Assembly (NCBI GenBank): GCA_017387505.1
Contig: JAFOFB010000015.1
Span: 225,469 to 289,468 of the forward strand
DNA from: Methanocorpusculum sp.
GTDB lineage: Archaea > Halobacteriota > Methanomicrobia > Methanomicrobiales > Methanocorpusculaceae
DNA: 64,000 nt
Direction of reading: 5' to 3'
Position numbers and translations under genes: made by a program. The notes under the pieces are model-generated. The model was not told the DNA's origin. It saw nothing but the letters and a program-made list of their open reading frames with translations, and ran no database searches. Of the stretch, positions 44,553 to 53,513 are shown piece after piece (position 1 is the first letter of the stretch; each line of letters opens with the position of its first letter).

Positions 44553-45254
44553 TTAGAAAACCCACATCCAGCCCTGCTCTTTTAACACCTGTTCAGCTTC
44601 TCTAAACTCAGGCATCAGCCTTTCAACCTCGGCCCAGAAACTATCCTGATGATGCCGATGCTCTAAGTGTGCTACCTCATGCACCACTAGATACCGGATA
44701 ACCAGCTCCGGCGCTAAAAGAACACGCACATTCAAAATAATGCCGTTTTTTGGCGTACAGCATCCCCACTTTCTCTGCTGCTCGCGAATGCGAAGCATCG
44801 GAGGCTCAACACCTGCTGCTTTTGCGACCTCTGATACAATCGGTCGAAGATGCTTCAACCCCTCACGGCGGAAAAGAAAAATCACAGCCTCACGGAAGAC
44901 GTCAGCTTCTGTTCCGGCAGGGCCTGTAAGTAACAGCTCCCCCTCCAAAATTTCTGCTCTGACCTTATCTCCTTCGATGCGGCGAATTGTAAGCTCCCGT
45001 CCGAAGAATGGAATCGTCTCGCCTTCTGCGTAGTATCTTTCAACCCGCTTTCTGCTCTCGAACTTTGCTCGATGGCGGACAATCCATTCCGCTTTGCTTT
45101 GGGCAAATGAAACGGCTTTTTCTTCTGTAACGTGCGGCGGAATCCTTAGGATAACCTCTCCTGTCTCCTTTACAGTGAGTCCAATCGTCCGCCTCTTCGC
45201 AGAATGGATGATTGTTAATGGAATCTCCTCGCCGTCGAATACCACCGCACTCAT
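44553..45254 (-). CDS. YgjP-type (DUF45) metallopeptidase-like protein
   Basis: A 233-residue protein with the zinc motif VVHEVAHLEHRHH near residue 190 and the family segment RKWGCC near 163. The N-terminal half is beta-rich, with basic residues. YgjP homologues are described as metal-dependent hydrolases, and one has UTP pyrophosphatase activity. It is convergent with the DUF92 gene (3 bp apart) and divergent from the JAMM gene. Confidence 0.82.
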   Translation of the reverse strand: MSAVVFDGEEIPLTIIHSAKRRTIGLTVKETGEVILRIPPHVTEEKAVSFAQSKAEWIVRHRAKFESRKRVERYYAEGETIPFFGRELTIRRIEGDKVRAEILEGELLLTGPAGTEADVFREAVIFLFRREGLKHLRPIVSEVAKAAGVEPPMLRIREQQRKWGCCTPKNGIILNVRVLLAPELVIRYLVVHEVAHLEHRHHQDSFWAEVERLMPEFREAEQVLKEQGWMWVF

Positions 45255-45295
45255 AGATTAGATTATCATATCTGCGTGCCAATATATCTAACTGC

Positions 45296-45664
45296 ATGTT
45301 TGTCCGCGGGATAGAGAAAGAAACCCTTATGCTCCTTCTGGAAATGGGAAAGTCCTCACACCCGAATGAATACATGGTAATGTTAGGGGCAGAAGGAGGT
45401 ATCATCAACACCGTCTACCCGATAGCAGGCACAGTCACCGGCGAAGACTCAGCATCCATATTTATGGATATGATTCCTCTTGGAATGGGTTTTGTCGGAA
45501 CTGCACACAGCCACCCCGAAGGCCCTGTCAGTCCATCTGACATGGACCTCTCAACATTTGTCGAGACAGGACAGGTTCACATCATAACAGGCAATCCTTT
45601 CAGTGAAACCTCCTGGCAGGCATATGACAGACACGGACAGCCAAAACATCTGGATATCGTATAA
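45296..45664 (+). CDS. JAMM/MPN-domain metalloprotease-like protein
   Basis: A 122-residue single MPN domain. The JAMM motif is intact: Glu in SHPNEYMVML near residue 25 and HSHPEGPVSPSDMD near 71-84. Archaeal proteins of this size remove ubiquitin-like SAMP modifiers. Target and partner genes are not in the window. RibL follows after 1 bp, suggesting one transcript for JAMM-ribL-DUF2284-PAPS reductase. Confidence 0.85.
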   Translation: MFVRGIEKETLMLLLEMGKSSHPNEYMVMLGAEGGIINTVYPIAGTVTGEDSASIFMDMIPLGMGFVGTAHSHPEGPVSPSDMDLSTFVETGQVHIITGNPFSETSWQAYDRHGQPKHLDIV

Positions 45665-45665
45665 T

Positions 45666-46100
45666 ATGAAAAAAATCGTAGCAACCGGAACCTTTGACAT
45701 CCTCCACCCGGGACATGTACACTTCCTCTCCGAATCCAAAAAACTTGGAGACGAGCTTTGGGTAATCGTCTCCCGCGAAACAAATGTACGCCACAAGCCG
45801 TCTCCGATTGTTTCCGAAGAACAGCGTCTCATGATGATTAAGAGCCTCAAGTGTGTTGACCACGCAATCTTAGGCGACAAAGAGGATATGTTCCGCCCGA
45901 TTCGCGAAATCGACCCGGCAGTAATTACTTTAGGCTTTAATCAGTACTTCGATGACGAAAAGCTCCGCACTCAGCTTGCAGAGCGCGGTATTAATGCCGA
46001 GGTTGTAAGGATTGGAGCATACACAGGTTCCCAGTTCACATCCTCCACGCAGATTATCGAAGAGGCTATCCGCCGCAGAGGAAATAATGAACACGATTGA
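45666..46100 (+). CDS. ribL: FAD synthetase RibL
   Basis: A 144-residue cytidylyltransferase-fold protein with TGTFDILHPGHVHFL at residues 7-21 and the ISSxx-type segment seen as SSTQIIEEAIRRR at the end. It adenylylates FMN to FAD in archaea; glycerol-3-phosphate cytidylyltransferases share the fold. ATG 45666 follows the JAMM stop by 1 bp, and upstream frame to 45603 is not conserved. It overlaps the DUF2284 gene by 14 bp. Confidence 0.88.
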   Translation: MKKIVATGTFDILHPGHVHFLSESKKLGDELWVIVSRETNVRHKPSPIVSEEQRLMMIKSLKCVDHAILGDKEDMFRPIREIDPAVITLGFNQYFDDEKLRTQLAERGINAEVVRIGAYTGSQFTSSTQIIEEAIRRRGNNEHD

Positions 46101-46686
46101 GGAAGAAATCGAAAAGCTGACTGCATTTGCCCGCGAGCGCGGGGGAGACGCCGCGGCAATTCCTGCTTCGGCTGTTGTTACTGCCGAGTGGGTTCGGATG
46201 AAGTGTTACTTCGGGTGTCAGGGTTTTGGACGCAGATTCGGATGTCCGCCGTACTCGCCAACTCCGAAAGAGACTGCAGAAGTCTTAAAGGAGTTTAAGA
46301 CTGCACTTCTCGTCCGCTTCGACGGAGACATTGGCGAAGCAGGACCTGAGCGTCTTGTAACTCGTGAGCTTACATCATATGTTCAGCAGATGATGTACGA
46401 TATGGAGAAGATGGCCTTCGAGGATGGATTCTACAAGGTTCTCTGTTACACGGGTCACCAGTGCGGATGGTGCAAATCCTGCGCCGCAAAGGAAAAAGGA
46501 GCTGTTGCCTCGGACTGCCGGCTTCGCAAAAAGATGCGTCCGAGTATGGAAGCCGCAGGAATTGATGTGTACGCTACAGCCCGTGCCGCCGGCTGGGAGC
46601 TTGGAATTCTTACATGTACTGATGTTCCGGGCGGAAAAAAGCTCGATTCACCTATGACCACTGTTATGATGCTTTTACTGGAGTAA
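46087..46686 (+). CDS. DUF2284 cysteine-rich metal-binding protein
   Basis: A 199-residue protein rich in cysteine: KCYFGCQGFGRRFGCPPYSP near residue 39 and HQCGWCKSCAAKEKG near 125, then C at SDCRLRKKMRPSMEAAGID. This Cys pattern defines DUF2284, probably an iron-sulphur protein. The function is unknown. The start is ATG 46087, inside the ribL 3' end. Confidence 0.82.
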   Translation: MNTIEEEIEKLTAFARERGGDAAAIPASAVVTAEWVRMKCYFGCQGFGRRFGCPPYSPTPKETAEVLKEFKTALLVRFDGDIGEAGPERLVTRELTSYVQQMMYDMEKMAFEDGFYKVLCYTGHQCGWCKSCAAKEKGAVASDCRLRKKMRPSMEAAGIDVYATARAAGWELGILTCTDVPGGKKLDSPMTTVMMLLLE

Positions 46687-46690
46687 AATT

Positions 46691-48127
46691 ATGGCTCAGA
46701 GAAGACCTGCAAAAAATTCACCGTTCTTAGCATCGGTTCCGTTTTACTGGTGTGATGTCTGCCACGCCCCTGTTATGGGACGTATCTGTACCTGCGGGGC
46801 AAAAACACGCCCTGTATCTGTAACTCCGCCAGGAGATGTCCGCCCTGCATTTGAGAGAGACAGAAATCTTGTAAACCGCATCTTTGAGGAGCAGTTCGGT
46901 GTTCCGCTGATTCCGGATGATCAGATAGCCATCCTCAACAAGGTCCCGGATGAGGACAGAATGGAGGAGATTATTTTAGGCGGCGCTGTTGTGTGTGCAG
47001 TCCGTTTCCTTCCGGCAGAGAACCGCTGGGAGGTCCTGCCCCGCGAGGCTGCGGCTGAGTTTGCCTCTCCAACAAAACGCATCATTAAAGTAACAGATGA
47101 GGCGGCAGGATACATTAAAGACGGAAGCAGTGTGTTAATGCCGGGTGTGACTTTTGTCTCGCCTGATATTGCAGTAGGTGACGCCGTCTTTGTGATGAGC
47201 GAGGCAGGAGAGTGTGTGGCAGTCGGACGCGCCAAGATGTCCTACGAGGAAACTGTGGGAGCCACCCGCGGTCAGTTGGTTCGCACCCGCAGAACCCAGA
47301 AGCCTGTAGTTGACACTCACCCGACCACCTGGGATGGGGCAATCAGGGCGAATAAGAATATCCTTGATATCTACGAGAACAAGTCTGTTGAGTTCGTAAA
47401 AGATGTGCTCTCCAAGAATCCTGAGCTAACTCCTACTGTTTCTTACTCGGGCGGAAAAGACAGTCTGGTAACTCTTCTGATTACCTTAAAGGCAGGATTA
47501 AAACTGCCGATGATTTTCGCAGACACCGGGTTAGAGTTTCCTGAGACTCTCCAGAACGTCAAAGATGTTTCTGAAAAGTATGGTCTGACAGTAATTACTG
47601 AGAGCGGAGGTGAAGGGTTCTGGAAGGAGTTTGAGGTACAGGGTCCGCCTGCGGTTGACTTTAGATGGTGCTGTAAGTCCTGTAAGTTAGCTCCGGTCAA
47701 GAAGCTTATCGAGAAGAACTGGGGAGAGGCAGTGTCCTTTATTGGTCAGCGCAAGTTTGAGTCTGCAAAACGTATGCAGAGCCCGCGTGTATGGCGTAAC
47801 AAGAATGTGCTCTGCCAGCTTTCGGCAGCTCCGATTCAGCACTGGACAGCTATGCATGTATGGCTTTATCTGTTCCGCGAGGGAGCTCCGTACAATCCGC
47901 TCTACGAGTTAGGTCTGGATAGAATTGGATGTTTCATGTGCCCGTCATCTGATGTCGCATGCATGAAGGACATCGAAGCAAGATATCCAGAGATGTGGGC
48001 TGACTGGGAGGCAAAGCTTTCAGCGTGGGGAGATGCACACGGTATGCCTGCTGAATGGGCTGAAAAGAGTCTGTGGCGTATCCGCGAGAGAAACGAGGAA
48101 GACGCGGATACTGACAGCCACTTCTAA
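46691..48127 (+). CDS. PAPS-reductase-family protein with zinc ribbon and PUA-like domain
   Basis: A 478-residue archaeal protein. An N-terminal zinc ribbon (CDVCHAPVMGRICTC, about residues 21-35) is followed by a domain ending in a PUA-like segment (about 135-205, DGSSVLMPGVTFVSPDIAVGD part). The PAPS reductase domain follows, with the PP-loop YSGGKDSLVTLL near 257. Fe-S-type cysteines WCCKSCKLAPVK near 328 and CFMCPSSDVAC near 415 suggest a [4Fe-4S] cluster. It may act in sulphur assimilation or RNA thiolation; the PUA-like region favours an RNA substrate. Confidence 0.78.
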   Translation: MAQRRPAKNSPFLASVPFYWCDVCHAPVMGRICTCGAKTRPVSVTPPGDVRPAFERDRNLVNRIFEEQFGVPLIPDDQIAILNKVPDEDRMEEIILGGAVVCAVRFLPAENRWEVLPREAAAEFASPTKRIIKVTDEAAGYIKDGSSVLMPGVTFVSPDIAVGDAVFVMSEAGECVAVGRAKMSYEETVGATRGQLVRTRRTQKPVVDTHPTTWDGAIRANKNILDIYENKSVEFVKDVLSKNPELTPTVSYSGGKDSLVTLLITLKAGLKLPMIFADTGLEFPETLQNVKDVSEKYGLTVITESGGEGFWKEFEVQGPPAVDFRWCCKSCKLAPVKKLIEKNWGEAVSFIGQRKFESAKRMQSPRVWRNKNVLCQLSAAPIQHWTAMHVWLYLFREGAPYNPLYELGLDRIGCFMCPSSDVACMKDIEARYPEMWADWEAKLSAWGDAHGMPAEWAEKSLWRIRERNEEDADTDSHF

Positions 48128-48129
48128 TC

Positions 48130-48250
48130 GCCCGTATGCCTGCGGCGGGCAAGAGGCGCTGAAGGCGACTCAAGCCATGAGCAAGGCTCGAAGAGATTTG
48201 CAACCCTTGAGGGCATGAGCTCTTCGAGCTTTAGCCCTTTGTGTTTTGGT
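48130..48250. repeat. Weak relative of the dispersed intergenic repeat
   Basis: On the minus strand this spacer has TTGCAAATCTCTTCG and TTGCTCATGGCTTGAG, similar to parts of 18410-18500. The similarity is partial and I am not sure of common origin. Confidence 0.3.
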
Positions 48251-48327
48251 CGTTAGAAATACAAATCTGAGATTTTATCTCCTACTTTTTCAATACTGCT
48301 TCTGACAACTTTTCTACAGTGGGTGCT

Positions 48328-48780
48328 TTACAGCAGTTCCAACATGTCCTGAGCGTTTGTGTCAGGCTTTACCTTGTACAGCACAGCGTCTAGGATGCCG
48401 TCTTCATCAATCAAGAACGAAGAGCGGACAACACCCATGCTTACTTTTCCGTAGAGCTTCTTCTCCTGCCAGACCCCGTACTTCTGAATAGCGTCAAGTT
48501 CTGTGTCAGAGACTAAGATAAACGGCAGGTTGTGCTTTTCTGCAAACTTCTGATGAGATGCCTCTGAATCTTTGCTGATTCCGATAACTACTGCGTTCTT
48601 TTTTGTGAACTCATCGTTTAAGGCGGCGAAAGCAACAGCCTGTCTCGTACATCCTGCGGTGTTGTCTCTTGGGTAGAAGAAGAGGACTACCTTCTTTCCT
48701 TTGAAGTCTGAAAGGGTAATGATATTTCCATCTTTGTCCGGCAGAGAAAAATCAGGGGCCTGCATGCCTGCTTCTAACAT
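48328..48780 (-). CDS. Peroxiredoxin, BCP/PrxQ type
   Basis: A 150-residue thiol peroxidase. MLEAGMQAPDFSLPDKDGN is the usual PrxQ start and YPRDNTAGCTRQA near residue 40 carries the peroxidatic Cys; the resolving Cys five residues later in many PrxQ proteins is not present, so a 1-Cys or intermolecular mechanism is likely. The frame runs up to 48897, but the extension is not family-like. It is divergent from the aldehyde dehydrogenase gene. Confidence 0.87.
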   Translation of the reverse strand: MLEAGMQAPDFSLPDKDGNIITLSDFKGKKVVLFFYPRDNTAGCTRQAVAFAALNDEFTKKNAVVIGISKDSEASHQKFAEKHNLPFILVSDTELDAIQKYGVWQEKKLYGKVSMGVVRSSFLIDEDGILDAVLYKVKPDTNAQDMLELL

Positions 48781-48869
48781 ATATCTAAATGGTGCGTGTA
48801 AGATAAAGATGATTGCGGATTGGGGAATGATTATCTGTATGCGAATGCAAGATATCTCATAATACAGGT

Positions 48870-50237
48870 ATGAACATCGAGGAAATTCTAATCTCACAGA
48901 GGGCTTTTTTCAAGACCGGCAAAACCTTGTCTTTGGATTTTCGTATCGAACAGCTAAAAAAGCTGTATGCGGCGGTTAAAAAATACGAGGCTGAGATTGC
49001 TGACGCTTTAAATGAGGATTTGGGAAAGAGTACATATGAGAGTTATATGTGCGAGACGGGTCTTGCCTTGTCTGAGATATCCTATATGATAAAGCACACC
49101 AAGCGTTTTTCGAAGGAAAAGCGTGTTAAAACGCCGCTTGCGCAGTTTGCTTCAAGAAGTTATAAGAAGCTGTCTCCATATGGAAATGTGCTTATTATGA
49201 GCCCCTGGAATTATCCGTTTATGCTGACTATTGACCCTCTGGCGGATGCGATTTCTGCCGGAAACACGGCTGTTGTTAAACCAAGTGCCTACTCTCCTGC
49301 CACAAGCCGTATTGTAGAAAAGATTGTGTCAGAATGCTTCGAGCCTGAATATGTCGCGGTTGTTACAGGAGGGCGGGCTGAAAATACCGAGCTTTTGAAT
49401 CAGAAGTTTGATATGGTATTTTTCACGGGAAGCCAGAATGTTGGACGGGAAGTTCTGCGCCGTACAGCAGAAAATCTAACCCCTGCTGTTCTTGAGCTTG
49501 GCGGAAAGAGCCCGTGTATTATTGATTCGTCTGCGAAAATCAGGCTTGCCGCGAAGAGGATTGTGTTTGGCAAGTTTTTGAACTGCGGACAGACCTGTGT
49601 TGCTCCGGATTATATTTTATGTGACAGTTCTGTAAAAGAGGAGCTTACTGCATCTCTCATAGATGAGATTTCAAAACAGTTCGGAGAGCGTCCTCTTGAA
49701 AATCCTGATTACGAGCATATCATTTCAGACAAGCACTTCGAGCGGCTTTCAGGTCTAATCGAGCCGGGGAAGGTTCTCGCCGGAGGCGAAACTGACAGTG
49801 TACGTCGAAAGATTGAACCGACTTTGGTGTCAGCATCCTTTGATGATTTAGTTATGCAGGAGGAGATTTTCGGACCAATCCTTCCGATTTTAACATACGA
49901 TGATTTCGGCGATGTCATATCTATTCTGTCAGAGAAGGAAAAGCCGCTTGCACTTTATATCTTCTCGGAGAATTCTGCACACATAAATGAGGTTACAGAG
50001 CGCCTTTCATTCGGCGGCGGGTGTGTGAATGATGTGGTGATTCATTTAGCAACGTCTGAGATGGGCTTTGGCGGTGTTGGCGAAAGCGGTATGGGATGCT
50101 ATCACGGAAAAGCGGGCTTTGATGCTTTCTCGCATACAAAAAGCATTGTCGATAAGAAGACTTGGATGGATTTGCCGATGCGGTATCAGCCGTACCGCGG
50201 GTTTTATGGGAAACTTCTGAAGATTTTCCTTCGGTAA
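48870..50237 (+). CDS. Aldehyde dehydrogenase, class 3-like
   Basis: A 455-residue NAD(P)-dependent enzyme, short like class 3/fatty aldehyde dehydrogenases. SPWNYPFMLTIDPL near residue 111 binds substrate, FTGSQNVGREVL near 190 binds cofactor, LELGGKSPCIID near 210 carries the base Glu, and FLNCGQTCVAPDYI near 237 carries the nucleophile Cys. Substrate unknown; medium- or long-chain aldehydes are plausible. Codons are less biased than in the neighbouring mcr genes. Confidence 0.88.
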   Translation: MNIEEILISQRAFFKTGKTLSLDFRIEQLKKLYAAVKKYEAEIADALNEDLGKSTYESYMCETGLALSEISYMIKHTKRFSKEKRVKTPLAQFASRSYKKLSPYGNVLIMSPWNYPFMLTIDPLADAISAGNTAVVKPSAYSPATSRIVEKIVSECFEPEYVAVVTGGRAENTELLNQKFDMVFFTGSQNVGREVLRRTAENLTPAVLELGGKSPCIIDSSAKIRLAAKRIVFGKFLNCGQTCVAPDYILCDSSVKEELTASLIDEISKQFGERPLENPDYEHIISDKHFERLSGLIEPGKVLAGGETDSVRRKIEPTLVSASFDDLVMQEEIFGPILPILTYDDFGDVISILSEKEKPLALYIFSENSAHINEVTERLSFGGGCVNDVVIHLATSEMGFGGVGESGMGCYHGKAGFDAFSHTKSIVDKKTWMDLPMRYQPYRGFYGKLLKIFLR

Positions 50238-50244
50238 AAAATAG

Positions 50245-51228
50245 TTATGGATAAAGGACAGCACCATGGTTCTGTCCTTTGGTGAATAAGATGTCTGCAG
50301 AGTCTCCAAGGACATCCTGCATCTCTTTTACTGCTGTTGTGTCGTGTACGTCGTACACTCCAAAGAGGGTTGGTCCAAGGGAACTTAATCCGACACCAGG
50401 GATTCCTGCTTCCTTCATGAGGTTCATGGTCTGTGTGACCTCAGGCGGCTGGAGCTGGAACTCGCATTTTTTGAATGCAATCTCCTGAATGCGGTTGATG
50501 CATGCAGAAAAGCCCTCAAGGTCATGTTCGATTAAGAACGGAATAAGGTTCATGAAGATGATGTGGGATAAGAGTTTGACCTCGTCTTTTGGAAGCGGAC
50601 AGCAGGTCTGGAAGATGTTGATTTCTTCTCTTCCGCAGAAGTATGCTCCGATTTTTGGTCTGACCAGAGCAATGCCCCATTCTTCAGGGAAGTCGTATCT
50701 GCCGATTAATACCGGCGGGATAGGTTCGGATGCAGAGGACGGCATGAAGTCTTTCTTCTGTTTTTTGCTGTGTCCGCCGTCAACGATAAATCCTCCAAGG
50801 TCGAAGCCGTGTGCTCCGATACCGGATGTTCCGGCCCTTCCGACGATTTTTGCGAGCTCAACGCTTGGCAGGTGGATTCCTGCGTGCTCGGTCATGAGCT
50901 TGGCTGTGGCTAAAGCAATCTGGGTGCCGGAGCCAAGGCCTGAGTGGGACGGGTAGGTTTTGTTTACAGTAAATGCAAACGGGTCTTCAATTCCAAGCTC
51001 TGCTCTTACGCGGTCTGCTGCACGGTTAATTTTCAGGGTGTACTCGTCGATAACCGCCTGCGGCAGATTTTTCTCGGCAAACTCAATGGAGTTTCTGTCG
51101 CTTTCCGCTAAGTTCATTGAGTAACCAGGTTTTTCGATAGTAAGGCCGATTCCCCCATCGACTCTGCCATATGATCCGTTTAAGTCGATTAAGGCGATGT
51201 GTATTCGAGATGGTGTGTCTATACGCAT
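50245..51228 (-). CDS. Beta-ribofuranosylaminobenzene 5'-phosphate (RFAP) synthase
   Basis: A 327-residue GHMP-fold enzyme that condenses 4-hydroxybenzoate or 4-aminobenzoate with PRPP, the first committed step of tetrahydromethanopterin synthesis. PSRIHIALIDLNG near the start, YPSHSGLGSGTQIALATAK near residue 97, GTSGIGAHGFDLGGFIVDGG near 140 and PGVGLSSLGPTLFG near 280 match the family. ATG 51228 is chosen; a GTG at 51252 would add eight residues. Confidence 0.9.
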   Translation of the reverse strand: MRIDTPSRIHIALIDLNGSYGRVDGGIGLTIEKPGYSMNLAESDRNSIEFAEKNLPQAVIDEYTLKINRAADRVRAELGIEDPFAFTVNKTYPSHSGLGSGTQIALATAKLMTEHAGIHLPSVELAKIVGRAGTSGIGAHGFDLGGFIVDGGHSKKQKKDFMPSSASEPIPPVLIGRYDFPEEWGIALVRPKIGAYFCGREEINIFQTCCPLPKDEVKLLSHIIFMNLIPFLIEHDLEGFSACINRIQEIAFKKCEFQLQPPEVTQTMNLMKEAGIPGVGLSSLGPTLFGVYDVHDTTAVKEMQDVLGDSADILFTKGQNHGAVLYP

Positions 51229-51394
51229 GGTATCGGTATTTCTGTTAATCACGTGTTACCGCTGAGATAATATAGATTTCCCAAGGTGCTTGCGCTTTAT
51301 GGTGCTGAGCGCATGAAATACACTCACTTTTGTAACACTGTGTTTTTGTTTCGTAGCACTCTTAATATGTGTCTTTTGAAAAATCCTGAATTGT

Positions 51395-51478
51395 ATTATA
51401 TATTCTTCGAAATCTAACTGCATTTTTCGTTTACAGGTGAAAAATTGCTTCAACTCCTAAAAGGGGAATCCTTATATT
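51395..51478 (+). promoter_or_regulatory. Candidate TATA boxes of the mcr operon
   Basis: Two TATA-like sites lie upstream of mcrB: ATTATATATT at 51395-51404 and CTTATATT at 51471-51478. They predict starts near 51430 and 51500 and leaders of about 260 or 190 nt. The first is the stronger match. Confidence 0.5.
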
Positions 51479-51502
51479 GACACAATTTCAAACAATTTAA
51501 TG

Positions 51503-51689
51503 TCCCGAGAGGGGGTGGGCTCTATCTCCCCGGATGAGTTCGCCTGACCCGCCTGAAAAGGCTGGTCTTGGACGTGTAGAGAAACCCGTCACTGACCGCC
51601 AGTAATTACTAAAAGTAACGACAGCAAATTTCAGGGAAAGTAACGGAAAACAGCCAAAAGAAAAATTACCTTAATTAAGAGGCAAAATT
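51503..51689 (+). promoter_or_regulatory. Structured mcr 5' leader
   Basis: This untranslated stretch is G+C-rich near its start and holds a 9-position hairpin: GACC-c-GCCT (51546-51554), a GAAA tetraloop, and AGGC-t-GGTC (51559-51567). A G/C-rich arm pair (GGGG near 51531, CCCC near 51548 region start) may form another stem. The last 80 bases are A-rich and end with AAGAGG before the ATG. It could affect mRNA stability or translation of the very highly expressed mcr genes. Confidence 0.45.
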
Positions 51690-53000
51690 ATGGCAAAATA
51701 CGCAGATGTAATTGACCTTTACGATGACAACGGAAAGCTCTTAAAGAGCAACGTTCCACTCGAAAAGATCAGCCCAGTCGTCAACCCGGCAATCAAGTCC
51801 CTCGTTGACAACGCAAAGAGAACCGTCGCAGTCAACCTTGGTGGTGTTGAGGCAGCATTAAAGAGCGGTAAGATCGGAAAGCACACTCAGATCCTTGGCC
51901 GTGAACTCAACCTTGACATCGCAGGCAACATCGACGCAATCGAAGCAAAGATCAAGCAGTACGTCTCCGTTGAGGAAGGCGACGACACCGAGATCAAGCG
52001 CTTCAACGATGGTAAGCTTCTCTTAGTCAAAGTCCCGAAGGCACGTATCGAGGCAGCAGCAACCTACGACGCATCCCTTCTCTCTGTTGCAGCAGCAACT
52101 ACCTACGCACTTGTCGAGGAGTTCAACGTTGACATGTTCGACGCAAACACCGTCAAGGCAGCAGTCTTTGGTTCCTACCCGGTCTCCCAGGACCTTGCAG
52201 GTGGAGCATGTTCCATGATCATGTCCATCCCGCAGAACAACGAGTCCCTCGGTTACGCACTCCGTAACGTTCCGGCAAACCAGACCGTTATGATGACCCA
52301 CCGCAATGCAATGCAGGGTGCAGCACTCGCAGCAACCTTCGAGCAGGCAGGTCAGTTCGAAATGGCAAACGCAATCGGTCCATTCGAGCGTGCACAGCTC
52401 TTAATGTACGCATACCAGGGTCTTAACGCAAACAACATCGTCTACGACCTTGTCAAGGCAAACGGTCAGACCGGTACTGTTGGTACTGTCATGCAGTCCC
52501 TTGTCGAGCGCGCAGTAGAAGATGGTGTCATCACCCAGACTGCAGGCAACGGCGGCTACTTCAAGCCATACGAGACCAAGGACCCAATGCTCTGGAATGC
52601 ATACGCATCCGCAGGTACCCTTGCAGCAACTATGGTCAACGCTGGTGCAGGACGTTTCGCACAGGCAGCATCCTCCACTCTGCTTTACTTCAACGACATT
52701 CTTGAGCACGAAACTGGTCTCCCAGGTGCAGACTACGGACGTCTCATGGGTGCAGCAGTCGGATTCTCCTTCTTCTCTCACTCCATCTACGGTGGAGGAG
52801 GACCGGGTATCTTCAACGGAAACCACGTTGTTACCCGTCACGCAGCAGGAAACGGTATGCCGTGTATCGTTGCAGCATGTGCACTTGATGCAGGAACCCA
52901 GATGTTCTCTCCAGAAGGAACTGCAAAGATCTACGGCGAGACCTTCGGCAGCATCGAAGAGTTCGCACACCCGCTCCAGGCAATTGCAAAGGCAATTTAA
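51690..53000 (+). CDS. mcrB: Methyl-coenzyme M reductase subunit beta
   Basis: A 436-residue subunit of the nickel F430 enzyme that forms methane from methyl-CoM and CoB. Its length and landmarks, such as YADVIDLYDDNGKLL at the start and SIYGGGGPGIFNGNHVVTRH near residue 368, match McrB; the latter region lines the CoB channel. It is the first gene of mcrBDCGA. Codons are strongly biased to C-ending forms, as in highly expressed genes. Confidence 0.98.
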   Translation: MAKYADVIDLYDDNGKLLKSNVPLEKISPVVNPAIKSLVDNAKRTVAVNLGGVEAALKSGKIGKHTQILGRELNLDIAGNIDAIEAKIKQYVSVEEGDDTEIKRFNDGKLLLVKVPKARIEAAATYDASLLSVAAATTYALVEEFNVDMFDANTVKAAVFGSYPVSQDLAGGACSMIMSIPQNNESLGYALRNVPANQTVMMTHRNAMQGAALAATFEQAGQFEMANAIGPFERAQLLMYAYQGLNANNIVYDLVKANGQTGTVGTVMQSLVERAVEDGVITQTAGNGGYFKPYETKDPMLWNAYASAGTLAATMVNAGAGRFAQAASSTLLYFNDILEHETGLPGADYGRLMGAAVGFSFFSHSIYGGGGPGIFNGNHVVTRHAAGNGMPCIVAACALDAGTQMFSPEGTAKIYGETFGSIEEFAHPLQAIAKAI

Positions 53001-53039
53001 GCCGGCCAAGATTTCTGCGTAAGCAGATTAGGAGATTGA

Positions 53040-53513
53040 ATGACAGAAGCAAACTATCCACAGTTAAGAATCACCCCAACCAGATTCCTGAATCCGGAAA
53101 CCACCGAGGATTTACTCGACAAGATATTCGCAGTAGGCGGTGTCCGCCGTATGGTGTTAAACGGTCCGAATCTTCCGGTAACGGTACCGTATGGTCCGGC
53201 CAGAGGAGCTCCGAACCCGCACTCTTACAGACGTACTATCAAGGTTTGCGGAGAAGACTTTGAACTTCGTGTTCATGTCGGAGACATCCTTCTTGAACTT
53301 GAGGACGAGTCAGTAATTCCGGCTATCAAGGAGGCATGCGATGCAGTCTTCGCCGATAAGTTCCCGTATGGATTCGGTAAGGGCAGATTTATGCGGTCCA
53401 ACTTTACGTTATCCGACTACGCCAAGTATGGTGTTGTAGAGGATGACCGTATTCTTGGAATGAGCGATCCGAAAAGCAAACAGCGACCTACAATTATTCA
53501 GGGTACGAAATAA
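53040..53513 (+). CDS. mcrD: Methyl-coenzyme M reductase operon protein D
   Basis: A 157-residue accessory protein with QLRITPTRFLNPETTEDLL near the start, VRRMVLNGPNLPVTVPYGPA near 35-55 and RRTIKVCGEDFELRV near 63. McrD is not part of the purified enzyme and is implicated in assembly or activation. Its codon use is weaker than in mcrB, G and A. It overlaps mcrC by 1 bp. Confidence 0.95.
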   Translation: MTEANYPQLRITPTRFLNPETTEDLLDKIFAVGGVRRMVLNGPNLPVTVPYGPARGAPNPHSYRRTIKVCGEDFELRVHVGDILLELEDESVIPAIKEACDAVFADKFPYGFGKGRFMRSNFTLSDYAKYGVVEDDRILGMSDPKSKQRPTIIQGTK

